From Mesorhizobium sp. B2-8-5 (GTDB lineage: Bacteria; Pseudomonadota; Alphaproteobacteria; Rhizobiales; Rhizobiaceae): 64,000 nucleotides of DNA. This document shows positions 16,149-24,683 of the stretch, in pieces. A model generated the notes under the pieces. It saw nothing but the letters and a program-made list of their open reading frames with translations, was not told the DNA's origin and did no database searches. How positions within the stretch are numbered: the first letter of the stretch is position 1; each line of letters opens with the position of its first letter. The position numbers and the translations under genes were made by a program. Location of the stretch: contig NZ_CP083951.1 in the NCBI RefSeq assembly GCF_006440675.2, forward strand, positions 3,505,501 through 3,569,500, in the 5' to 3' direction.

Positions 16149-17726
16149 TTACTGCGCGGCCTTCTTGTGCAGTTTGGTGATTGTGACCTTGCGCGGCGGG
16201 AGGCCGAGCGCCTGCGGCACTTCAATAGTGCGGTGGACGGTGTCCATCGCGTAGCCGGCCCTCGCCAGCTCTTCGAAGACGTCCGAGGACGATTCCCTGT
16301 CATCGGTCAGGACAAGCACCGCCGGTTCGCGGATCGATCTGGCGAAGTCCGGCGTCTCATCGTCGAGCGCGATGAGATCGGCATCGATCAGGCGCAGATT
16401 GCCGACCCAGAACCAGCTCGAGACCACGGTCTTGACCGGCCCGTCGGCATTGATCTGATCGTAGAGCGACCGGTAATCCATGCGCACGATACCGCCGCGG
16501 CTGTCGCCGCCATGCAGGTGCATGTACCAACTCAGCGGCAGCACGAGGATGGCAAGCACTGCGCCGACGAAGACGATGGTGGCTTGGGTCTTTCGGCCCC
16601 TCTGGCCCATGGCGTCGAAGCGCATGGCAAGGACCGCGGGCAAGAGAATGAAGATCGGCAGCATCCAGCGGTCGCGAAACTGCGTGATGCCAGCCGCCAA
16701 CACGACTGTGACCGTGACCACAAGACCAAGGACGATCGCCCGCCACAACAGCTTTTCCGGCCACCTTACCGGCTGAGGCGGCTCCGTCCGTCTTCTTATC
16801 GCCAGGGCGTAGGCGACGGCGAAGATCGCGACCGGCAGTCCAGCGAAATTGACGATCGCGTTGGCCAGTCTGCGGATGCCGAGAAATGCCGTTTTCGCAA
16901 CGCTGCCGCCTTCGGCCACGCCCAGGCCCCCTTGATGCGAGAGCAGATCCTCCAGATGCGTGAGGCTCCAATAAAGCGTCGGCAGGCAGGCCAGGACCGC
17001 CACCGCCACGCTGATCAGGAAACGGCGGTCGAGGATCGCTGCGCGCGTTTCGCGAACCGAAAGAGCCGCCAGGAACAAGGCGGCAAGGAAGATGACGATG
17101 TTGTATTTCGACAGCATCGCGGCCGCCGCCGCCAGGCCCAACAACGCATAGGCGATGGCCGATCGCCGCTTCTCAACCTCGGCCAGCGCCAGAAGCAGCA
17201 CCGAGGTGAAACAGAATATGGCGACCGAATGGGTGAGGGCGTGCTGCATCTCCCAGAAGATCTGGGGAAACAGAAGCAGCCCGAACATGCCGGCCGCAGC
17301 GGCGCGGTTCGAGTAGCCGAGGCGGCGTATGGCGGTGAAATAGGCGGCCAGCCCCGCGGCCAGCAGGCCGTATTTGACGATCTTGAGGGCAAGCACGCTG
17401 GTTCCGACCAGCGAGGCCGCGAGCATCGCCAGCCAGGTGTACAAAGGCGGCTGCGAACTGCCGTAGCCGGCAGCCATGAACCGCATTTCCATCAATTGCT
17501 CGGAATCGTCGACGCCGACACCGGTGCCCGCAACATGGGACAACAAGGCCATCACGACGATCTGGGTCAGGCAGTAGAGGAGGACCGAGGCGACCGCGGC
17601 GCTGAATGGACCAACCCGTTCATCGCACAGCCAATCGGTCCATTTCTCTAGCTGCCGCAAGGGGGTGGTCTTCTCATGCTGATGCGCCGGTAGCGGGCTC
17701 GGACCATGCCACAGCAACCGACGCAA
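16149..17726 (-). CDS. Glycosyltransferase family 39 membrane protein
   Basis: A polytopic membrane protein of about 525 residues in the ArnT/PMT-like GT39 clan, which uses lipid-linked sugars to glycosylate lipid A, lipids or proteins on the periplasmic side. The first periplasmic loop carries the expected acidic pair in VGVDDSEQLMEMRF and the SQPPLYTW motif. About ten hydrophobic helices precede a soluble C-terminal domain of about 130 residues. The start is uncertain: no ATG exists between the end of the DMGDH-like gene and the first helix, so I take a TTG at 17726; TTG codons at 17717 and 17660 are alternatives. It is 15 bases upstream of the DddP-like gene. Confidence 0.75.
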   Translation of the reverse strand: MRRLLWHGPSPLPAHQHEKTTPLRQLEKWTDWLCDERVGPFSAAVASVLLYCLTQIVVMALLSHVAGTGVGVDDSEQLMEMRFMAAGYGSSQPPLYTWLAMLAASLVGTSVLALKIVKYGLLAAGLAAYFTAIRRLGYSNRAAAAGMFGLLLFPQIFWEMQHALTHSVAIFCFTSVLLLALAEVEKRRSAIAYALLGLAAAAAMLSKYNIVIFLAALFLAALSVRETRAAILDRRFLISVAVAVLACLPTLYWSLTHLEDLLSHQGGLGVAEGGSVAKTAFLGIRRLANAIVNFAGLPVAIFAVAYALAIRRRTEPPQPVRWPEKLLWRAIVLGLVVTVTVVLAAGITQFRDRWMLPIFILLPAVLAMRFDAMGQRGRKTQATIVFVGAVLAILVLPLSWYMHLHGGDSRGGIVRMDYRSLYDQINADGPVKTVVSSWFWVGNLRLIDADLIALDDETPDFARSIREPAVLVLTDDRESSSDVFEELARAGYAMDTVHRTIEVPQALGLPPRKVTITKLHKKAAQ

Positions 17727-17745
17727 TCCAACAATTCGTAGGGCT

Positions 17746-20328
17746 TCAGGTCCGCATCTTCTCGCCGCTCGGGTCGAAAGGCGGCTCGACATTGATGCGG
17801 GCCGGGCGGCGGTGGCCGAGGATTTCGATCTCGAACAGGCCGGCGCTCTCGTCCTCGGCAAGGGCCGCGGGGACATAGCCCTGCGCCATCGACTTCTGGA
17901 CGTAATGCGCATAGCCGCCCGACGTGACCCAGCCGACGACGCGCCAGTCTCCGTCGACGATGCCGCGCACGGCGGAAGCACCTTCCGCGGCTTTCGAGCC
18001 ACGCACTTCCTTGCCGGATGTGTCGAAGCGCGGCGCGCCATAGCCATGCGGTTTCTCGACCGTGCCGTAGTCCTTGCCGACCTTGGCCCAGATCGGCTCG
18101 TCGCCCATCACGTCGGCATCCGCCGCGTCGACGATGAAGGAGACCCTGCGCAGCTTCGGACCCTCGGCATGCTCCTTCGCTGACGCCTCGCGACCGATGA
18201 AGTCGTTCTTCTCAAGCTTGATGAAGCGGTCCATCGAGCCCTCGAACGGTCCGTAGATCGGGCGCAACTCGCGGAACCAGGTCGGGAAGTTCTTTTCCAG
18301 GCGCATCGACAGCAGCGCGCGCATGCCGAAATCGACCAGGCCGAATTCCGCGCCCGCTTCCTTGATCGCCTTGTAGACGAGGCGTTGATAGGCGGGCGCC
18401 ATCCAGATCTCATAGCCGAGGTCGCCGGTATAGGTGATGCGGTTGACCATGCAGGGCGCGCCGCCGACCGCCATCTCGCGGAAGTCCATGAAGCGGAAGG
18501 CCTTTGTGGAGACGTCGACATCGACCAGCTTCTGCAACAGGTCGCGCGACTTCGGCCCGGCGATCGACAGGCCAACCAGCGTCTGGTCGAAGCGGTGGAT
18601 ACGCACCTCTGACGCCCTTGGGCCGTCCTTCGGCAGGTGTTTCTCGAACCAGCGCATATGGTATTTCTGCGCGGCGGAAGAGCCCCAGATCATGAAGCGG
18701 TCCTCGCCGGTCTTGGCGATGGTGAAGTCGCCGATCAGCTTGCCGAATTCGTTGACCATCGGGGTCAGCACGATACGGCCGACCTTTGGCATGCGGTTGG
18801 TCATCAGCCGGTTGAGGAAATCCTCCGCGCCCGGACCCGAGACCTCGTATTTGGCGAAGTTGGCGATCTCGGTGACGCCGACCCTGTCGCGCGTGGCGCG
18901 CACTTCCTCGCCGATCGGGCCGAAATCGTTGGAGCGGTGGAAGGAGACGATGTCCTTGGACTCCGTCCCCTTCGGCGCGAACCAGAGAGGCGTCTCTAGG
19001 CCCCACGAGTCGCCCATAACGGCGTTGTTGGCGAGCATGATGTCGTAGAGCGGCGTCGTCTGCGCCGGACGGGCAGCGGGAAGCTCCTCGTTGGGGAAGC
19101 GGATCGAGAAGCGGCGCGAATAATTCTCGCGCACCTTGGCGTTGGTGTAGCGCAGGCTCGCCCATTCGCCGAAGCGGGCGACGTCCATGCCCCAGACATC
19201 GAAGCCAGGATCGCCATGCACCATCCAGTTCGACAGCGCGAGGCCGACGCCGCCGCCCTGGCTGAAGCCGGCCATGACGGCGCAGGCGCACCAGAAATTG
19301 GTCAGGCCCTGCACCGGGCCGACCAACGGGTTGCCGTCGAGCGCGAAAGTGAAGGGGCCGTTGATGATCTGCTTGATGCCGGCCTTCTCGATGCCGGGGA
19401 AATGCTTGAAGCCGATCTCCAGCGACGGCGCGATGCGGTCGATGTCGGGCTGCAAGAGCTCATGGCCGAAATCCCACGGCGTGTTGACCGGCGACCACGG
19501 CTTGCAGGCCTTCTCGTAGGTGCCGAGCAGGATGCCGTTGCGCTCTTGGCGGGTGTAGATCTCGCCCTTGAAGTCGAGCACGCCGATCATCTCGCGGCCG
19601 GTCGACTTGTTGAATTCCTCGACCTCCGGCATCGGCTCGGTCAAGAGGTACATGTGCTCCATGGCCAGCACCGGCAGCTCGACGCCGACCATGCGGCCGA
19701 TCTCGCGCGCCCACAGGCCGCCGCAATTGACCACATGCTCGGCATGGACCGTGCCCTGCTCGGTGACGACGTTCCAAGTGCCGTCCGGCTGCTGGGTGAG
19801 ATCGACGACGCGGTTGCGCAGCACGATCTCGGCGCCGAGTTTCTTCGCAGCCTTGGAGTAAGCGATGGTCGTCCCGGACGGGTCGAGATGGCCTTCGACC
19901 GGGTCCCACATGGCGCCGACGAAGTTCTTCTCGTCCATCAGCGGGAACATCGCCTTGGCTTCCGAAGGCGTGATCAGCTCGGTGTCCATGCCGAGATAGC
20001 GGCCCTTGGCGTGGGCCAGCCGCAGGAAGTCCATGCGCTCCGGCGTATCGGCCATCATGACGCCGCCGGTCAGATGCAGCGAGCAGGACTGGCCGGAAAT
20101 CTCCTCGATCTCCTTGTAGAGCTGGACCGTGTAGGCCTGCAGCTTGGCGACGTTGGGGTCGCCGTTGAGCGTGTGGAAGCCGCCCGCCGCATGCCAGGAC
20201 GAGCCGGAGGTCAGCTCCGAGCGCTCGATCAGCATGATGTCGGTCCAGCCGGCCTTGGCGAGGTGATAGAGCACCGAGCAGCCGACGACGCCGCCGCCGA
20301 TGACAACCGCTTTTACGTGGGATTTCAT
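17746..20328 (-). CDS. Dimethylglycine dehydrogenase-like FAD/folate oxidoreductase
   Basis: An 860-residue two-domain flavoenzyme. The N-terminal DAO-type FAD domain (about 5-365) has the dinucleotide motif GGGVVG at 11-16. The segment SGSSWHAAGG has H46 at the position where dimethylglycine and sarcosine dehydrogenases attach FAD covalently. A FAO_M-type linker follows, then GcvT-like folate-binding domains (about 430-850). It would demethylate dimethylglycine or sarcosine and pass formaldehyde to tetrahydrofolate. It lies 77 bases downstream of the second MttB-family gene on the same strand, probably one operon, and would consume the product of Bmt. Exact N-methyl substrate is inferred only. 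Confidence 0.88.
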   Translation of the reverse strand: MKSHVKAVVIGGGVVGCSVLYHLAKAGWTDIMLIERSELTSGSSWHAAGGFHTLNGDPNVAKLQAYTVQLYKEIEEISGQSCSLHLTGGVMMADTPERMDFLRLAHAKGRYLGMDTELITPSEAKAMFPLMDEKNFVGAMWDPVEGHLDPSGTTIAYSKAAKKLGAEIVLRNRVVDLTQQPDGTWNVVTEQGTVHAEHVVNCGGLWAREIGRMVGVELPVLAMEHMYLLTEPMPEVEEFNKSTGREMIGVLDFKGEIYTRQERNGILLGTYEKACKPWSPVNTPWDFGHELLQPDIDRIAPSLEIGFKHFPGIEKAGIKQIINGPFTFALDGNPLVGPVQGLTNFWCACAVMAGFSQGGGVGLALSNWMVHGDPGFDVWGMDVARFGEWASLRYTNAKVRENYSRRFSIRFPNEELPAARPAQTTPLYDIMLANNAVMGDSWGLETPLWFAPKGTESKDIVSFHRSNDFGPIGEEVRATRDRVGVTEIANFAKYEVSGPGAEDFLNRLMTNRMPKVGRIVLTPMVNEFGKLIGDFTIAKTGEDRFMIWGSSAAQKYHMRWFEKHLPKDGPRASEVRIHRFDQTLVGLSIAGPKSRDLLQKLVDVDVSTKAFRFMDFREMAVGGAPCMVNRITYTGDLGYEIWMAPAYQRLVYKAIKEAGAEFGLVDFGMRALLSMRLEKNFPTWFRELRPIYGPFEGSMDRFIKLEKNDFIGREASAKEHAEGPKLRRVSFIVDAADADVMGDEPIWAKVGKDYGTVEKPHGYGAPRFDTSGKEVRGSKAAEGASAVRGIVDGDWRVVGWVTSGGYAHYVQKSMAQGYVPAALAEDESAGLFEIEILGHRRPARINVEPPFDPSGEKMRT

Positions 20329-20405
20329 GAAGATAGTTCCGTGTTGTGCAATGTGGAGTCAGAAATGAAAATGGGCGGGCGGGCAGTTGCCCAACCGACC
20401 GATGA

Positions 20406-21983
20406 TCAGAAATCCGTCGGCGCGCCGCCTTCGGCGCGGCGCTTCTCGACGAAGTCGTTGAGTTCCTCGCGGATGGCCGGATCCATATAGGGCTCCTCGT
20501 AGGAGGCAAGGCGCTCCTTCCAGACCTTGTTGGTCCGCTCCATCGCCGTCGGCGAGCCGGCCTCGGTCCAGGTCTCGAAGTTGCGCCAGTCGGACACGAT
20601 CGGCGAATAGAAGGCGGTCTTGTAACGCGCCTGCGTGTGCGGGGTGCCGAAGAAATGGCCGCCGGGGCCGACCGACCGGATGGCGTCGAAGCCGAGCGCG
20701 TCCTCGGAGAGGTCGAGCGGGGTGAGGAACTCGGCCGCCATCTGCAAAAGATCTATGTCGAGGATGGTCTTTTCATAGGAGCAGCGCAGGCCGCCTTCAA
20801 GCCAGCCGGCGCCATGCATCATCAGGTTGCCGCCGCCCTGGATGGCGCCCCACAGCGAGAACACGCTTTCATAGGCGGCCTGCGCGTCGACCGTGTTGGC
20901 GGCGCAGGTGTTGGAGGTGCGGTAGGGGATGTTGTAGCGGCGGGCAAGCTGGCCGCCGACAAGCTGCGCCTTCATATATTCGGGCGTGCCGAAGGCCGGC
21001 GCGCCGGACTTCATGTCGACATTGGAGGTGAAGCCGCCATAGCCGACCGGCGCGCCCTTCTTCACCATCTGCGCGAAGGCGATCCCGGAGAGCGCCTCGG
21101 CGTTCTGCTGCACCAGCGCGCCGGCGACGGTGACGGGCGCCATGGCGCCCGACAGCGTGAACGGCGTGACGATCACGACCTGGCCCATGCTCGACATCTG
21201 GATAATGCCTTCCATCATCGGCACGTCGAGCTTGAGCGGCGAATTGGTGTTGATGATGGTAAAGACCGAAGGCTCCTGCATCAGCTGCTCGCGGCTGATG
21301 CCGCGGGCGATGCGGGTGATCTCGATGCCGTCGACGTTGCGCTCCTTGCCGAGCGAATAGATGTGGAAGACCTTGTCGGTCAGCGTGGCGAGGTCGCGGA
21401 TGCATTCCAGATGCCGGACCGACGGATGGATGTCGATCGGTTCGACCGGATAGCCCCCGGTGCAGTGCAGGATGTTGTGCATCTGCGCGAGCCGCAGGAA
21501 GTTGCGGTAGTCGGCCTGGTTGCCGGGCCTGCGGCCGCGGTCGAGGTCGGAGCAGTTCGGTGCAGACGCCATCATCGACAGGATGACGTTGTTGCCGCCG
21601 AAACGCAGATTGTGCGCCGGGTTGCGGGCATGCAGCGTGAATTCCGAAGGACAGTGCGAGACAAGCTCGAGGATCATGTCACTGTCGAAGCGCACGCGCT
21701 CCGAGCCTTCGCGCACGTCCGCGCCATGCGCCTTCATGATGCGGCGGGCTTCGTCGTGCAGGACGTCGACGCCGATCTCCTTCAGCACGCGCAGCGAGGC
21801 GAGGTGGATCGATTCCAATTCGTCGTCGGACACGAGCCTGGTCGGGGTCAGCGGGTTCTTCAGCTGCCGGAAGGCGGGCTGCTCGAAGGCGGCCGAGCCG
21901 CCGGCGCGCTTTCCCGCGCGGCCGCCACGGCGGGCGCGATCTGTTGCCAATGCCGGTTCGGCGGGATGGAGGGCGGCAGTCAT
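20406..21983 (-). CDS. MttB-family methyltransferase, copy 2
   Basis: A 525-residue MttB-superfamily protein, paralogous to the copy at 3517-5091: both have a basic Arg/Gly-rich N-terminal tail, and comparable segments such as GGYPVEPIDIHPSVRHLE here against GGTVCEPVDVPVNKRHLD there. There is no internal stop or amber codon, so it does not use pyrrolysine. The expected role is transfer of a methyl group from a quaternary amine or related onium compound to a corrinoid protein; the only corrinoid protein in the window is 17 kb away at 2547-3245. The ATG at 21983 begins a sensible protein, while 54 upstream open codons look like intergenic sequence. It leads the operon with the DMGDH-like gene. 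Confidence 0.88.
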   Translation of the reverse strand: MTAALHPAEPALATDRARRGGRAGKRAGGSAAFEQPAFRQLKNPLTPTRLVSDDELESIHLASLRVLKEIGVDVLHDEARRIMKAHGADVREGSERVRFDSDMILELVSHCPSEFTLHARNPAHNLRFGGNNVILSMMASAPNCSDLDRGRRPGNQADYRNFLRLAQMHNILHCTGGYPVEPIDIHPSVRHLECIRDLATLTDKVFHIYSLGKERNVDGIEITRIARGISREQLMQEPSVFTIINTNSPLKLDVPMMEGIIQMSSMGQVVIVTPFTLSGAMAPVTVAGALVQQNAEALSGIAFAQMVKKGAPVGYGGFTSNVDMKSGAPAFGTPEYMKAQLVGGQLARRYNIPYRTSNTCAANTVDAQAAYESVFSLWGAIQGGGNLMMHGAGWLEGGLRCSYEKTILDIDLLQMAAEFLTPLDLSEDALGFDAIRSVGPGGHFFGTPHTQARYKTAFYSPIVSDWRNFETWTEAGSPTAMERTNKVWKERLASYEEPYMDPAIREELNDFVEKRRAEGGAPTDF

Positions 21984-22182
21984 GAGAAGCCTCGTGAGGA
22001 TGCGAAATTGGCGGCATAATGAACTGGCAGCAATGTCGCCGGTGAGGAGGCGGCGACCACTAGGGCGAGGGAAGCGACATGACGGAAGGGGAGCGGCTGG
22101 CTCGCCGAATTGCTTCCGCTGAGGCATCAGGAGGGCTCTCGCCACTGATAATGATGCCGTGATTGTTCAATTGCGAGCCACA

Positions 22183-23355
22183 ATGACCGCTTCCGTCCAG
22201 ACCGCCGAAGATCGACCGCAATGGGCGGCCCTTGCCGGGGTCACGGCCGCGCTCGCCATGTTCGGCGCGGCGCAAGGGTTGAGCTCGCCGCTGTTCACCC
22301 TGCTGATGCAGAGCCAAGGCTTTTCGCCGGGCTTGATCGGACTGTCCGCGGCCATGATGCCGGTCGGGCTGATCCTGTCGGCCTCCTTCGTGCCGGCGGC
22401 CGTGCGGCTGGTCGGCGCACGCAACCTGGCGGTCGGCTGCTCCCTGCTTGGTGCGCTGTGCTTCCTGGCTATTGGCTATCTGCAGAACTGGGTCGCCTGG
22501 TACGTTATCCGCTTCATCATCGGCGTGGTCATCAACCCGCTCTATGTGCTTGGGGAGGTCTGGGCGCTGTCCCTGGCGCCGCCAGCGCGGCGCGGGCGTG
22601 TCATGGGCGTGTTCAACACACTGATGGGCGCCGGCTACGCGGCCGGGCCGTTTACCTTGACCCTTGTCGGCACCGCCGGCTGGGCGCCTTTCGGCGTCGG
22701 CATTGCCGGCTTCGCGCTTTGCGCGGTCATTCTGCGCCTCGTCTCCTCCAAGCTCACCGGTTTCGAGGACGATGGCCAGCCCGCCGGTAGTTTTGTCGGC
22801 TTCGCGCGGCTCGCGCCGGCGCTGCTTTTGGCCGTGCTGGTCTCCGCCGCCGTTCAGCAGAGCACTTATGCGTTGGTGCCTGTGTTCGGCGCGGGCTACG
22901 GCCTGCCCGAAGCGACGCTTGCCGCCCTGGTGATGATGCTTTCGCTGGGCAACATCGTCCTGCAGATCCCGCTTGGCCTGCTCGCCGAACGCTTCGGCGG
23001 GCGGCCGATGATCCTCGCCTGCGCCGTGGCGACGACGGCCTGCGCGATCCTGTTGCCGCTCTTGATCGCCACGCCGCTGATCTGGGGCGTGCTGTTGGTG
23101 ATGGGCGCGGTCGGCTACGGCGTCTACACGATGGCGCTGGTCGAACTCGGCAGCCGCTTCAAGGGCTCGCTGCTGGTCACCGGCAATGCCGCCTTCGCGT
23201 TGCTGTGGGGCGTCGGCGGCATTGTCGGCCCGCCCGGCGCCGGGGCCCTGATGCAGGCGATCGGCCCGCTCGGGCTGCCTGCCGTCATCGTTGGGCTCGA
23301 TGTGCTGCTGGTGTCGTTCGCCTTGTACCGTACCTTGCAGCGCCAGCGCTCCTGA
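22183..23355 (+). CDS. MFS transporter (tandem copy A)
   Basis: A 390-residue major facilitator superfamily protein with about 12 hydrophobic helices and no large soluble domain, located in the inner membrane. The loop between helices 2 and 3 and the segment LAPPARRGRVMG (about residue 130) show the usual MFS basic motifs. The substrate is unknown. It is divergent from the second MttB-family gene, suggesting uptake or export of a related compound. Copy B directly follows and is a close paralogue. The ATG at 22183 is preferred to a GTG at 22159. Confidence 0.85.
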   Translation: MTASVQTAEDRPQWAALAGVTAALAMFGAAQGLSSPLFTLLMQSQGFSPGLIGLSAAMMPVGLILSASFVPAAVRLVGARNLAVGCSLLGALCFLAIGYLQNWVAWYVIRFIIGVVINPLYVLGEVWALSLAPPARRGRVMGVFNTLMGAGYAAGPFTLTLVGTAGWAPFGVGIAGFALCAVILRLVSSKLTGFEDDGQPAGSFVGFARLAPALLLAVLVSAAVQQSTYALVPVFGAGYGLPEATLAALVMMLSLGNIVLQIPLGLLAERFGGRPMILACAVATTACAILLPLLIATPLIWGVLLVMGAVGYGVYTMALVELGSRFKGSLLVTGNAAFALLWGVGGIVGPPGAGALMQAIGPLGLPAVIVGLDVLLVSFALYRTLQRQRS

Positions 23356-23449
23356 CAGGGACTGGCTGGAACATGCGCTTTCGCCGCCAGTTGGCTCTTA
23401 CGGCAGCCGACCATACCGGCTAAGCCTCCAGGCGATTGGAGCAAGACCG

Positions 23450-24610
23450 ATGGCTCTGGCTGGTTCGGAGAGCGGCGAGACGGTGCAGTGGGCCGCGATC
23501 ACCGGCGTGATCGCGACCGTGTCTGTCTTCGCCATCGCGCAAGGACTTTCCTATCCGCTGCTCAGCTTCATCCTGCAGCGTCAGGGCGTTTCGCCGGCGG
23601 TGATCGGGCTGTCGGCGGCAATGACGCCGGTCGGCTTCATCCTGTCCTCGCCACTGATCCCGGGGCTGGCGCGCCGGTTCGGGGCAGGGCGCACCGCGCT
23701 GACTTGCGCCGCGCTCTCGGCGCTGGTGCTGGCGCTGATCGGCTGGACGCAAAATGTCTATCTGTGGTTTCCGCTGCGCCTCCTGATCGGCGTGGTGACC
23801 AACCCGCTCTATGTCTTGAGCGAAATCTGGGTGATTGCGCTTGCGCCGCCGGCCCGGCGCGGCCGCGTCATGGGCATCTATTCGACAATCATCTCGGCGG
23901 GCTTCGCGGCCGGACCGCTCTGCCTGCTTGCCGTCGGCACCGAAGGCTGGCCGCCTTTCCTGGTCGGCATTCTAGCCTTCCTCTTCTGCGGCGGTTGCCT
24001 GGCCGCGGTGGTGAAGCGGCTGCCGAAGGTCGACGAGGCCGATAACAAGATGTCGGTGCTGGGCTTCATACCCTTGGCCTGGCTGCTGATGTCGGCGGTT
24101 GTCGTCGCGGCCGGGTTCGAGCAGGCGATACTGGCACTGTTGCCGGTCTATGGGACGCATCACGGCATTCCCGAGGCGCGCATGTCGGCGCTGCTTTCCG
24201 TGATGATCGCCGGCAACATCGCCATGCAGGTGCCGCTCGGCCTGCTCGCCGAAAAACTGACGGCGCGCCTGGTGCGGTTCGGCTGCGTGGCGGTAACCAT
24301 CCTTGGATGCGCGCTTTTGCCGGCGCTGATCGAGACGCCGCTGATCTGGGGCTGCGTCTTTATCTGGGGCGCCGTTTCCTACGGCATCTACACGATGTCG
24401 ATCATCGAGCTCGGCGAACGCTTCACCGGCTCGGCGCTGGTCGCTGGCAATGCCGCCTTCTCGCTGATGTGGGGTTTTGGCGGCATCATCGTGCCGCCGC
24501 TCACCGGTGGCGTTATGGATGTCATCGGCGCCGCCGGCCTGCCGGTCACGCTTGGTGCAATCTGCGCGGCGCTGGCGGCGGCGACGATCGCGCGCCGGCG
24601 GGTTTTGTAA
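23450..24610 (+). CDS. MFS transporter (tandem copy B)
   Basis: A 386-residue inner-membrane MFS transporter, clearly a duplicate of the preceding gene: GLSAAMTPVGFILSS against GLSAAMMPVGLILSA, and NPLYVLSEIWVIALAPPAR against NPLYVLGEVWALSLAPPAR. It has twelve predicted helices. It lies 94 bases downstream in the same orientation, so the pair may form one transcript. The start is taken at the ATG at 23450, where the protein aligns in length with copy A; the frame is open much further upstream, but that part overlaps copy A in a different frame. The transported compound is unknown, and divergence between the copies suggests different substrates. Confidence 0.86.
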   Translation: MALAGSESGETVQWAAITGVIATVSVFAIAQGLSYPLLSFILQRQGVSPAVIGLSAAMTPVGFILSSPLIPGLARRFGAGRTALTCAALSALVLALIGWTQNVYLWFPLRLLIGVVTNPLYVLSEIWVIALAPPARRGRVMGIYSTIISAGFAAGPLCLLAVGTEGWPPFLVGILAFLFCGGCLAAVVKRLPKVDEADNKMSVLGFIPLAWLLMSAVVVAAGFEQAILALLPVYGTHHGIPEARMSALLSVMIAGNIAMQVPLGLLAEKLTARLVRFGCVAVTILGCALLPALIETPLIWGCVFIWGAVSYGIYTMSIIELGERFTGSALVAGNAAFSLMWGFGGIIVPPLTGGVMDVIGAAGLPVTLGAICAALAAATIARRRVL

Positions 24611-24683
24611 TCGGTCCCCACATGGCTCTTGAATATCAAGGCAGCGAACGCGATGTAGGCGAGGCCGCCAGATGGAGACCTGC

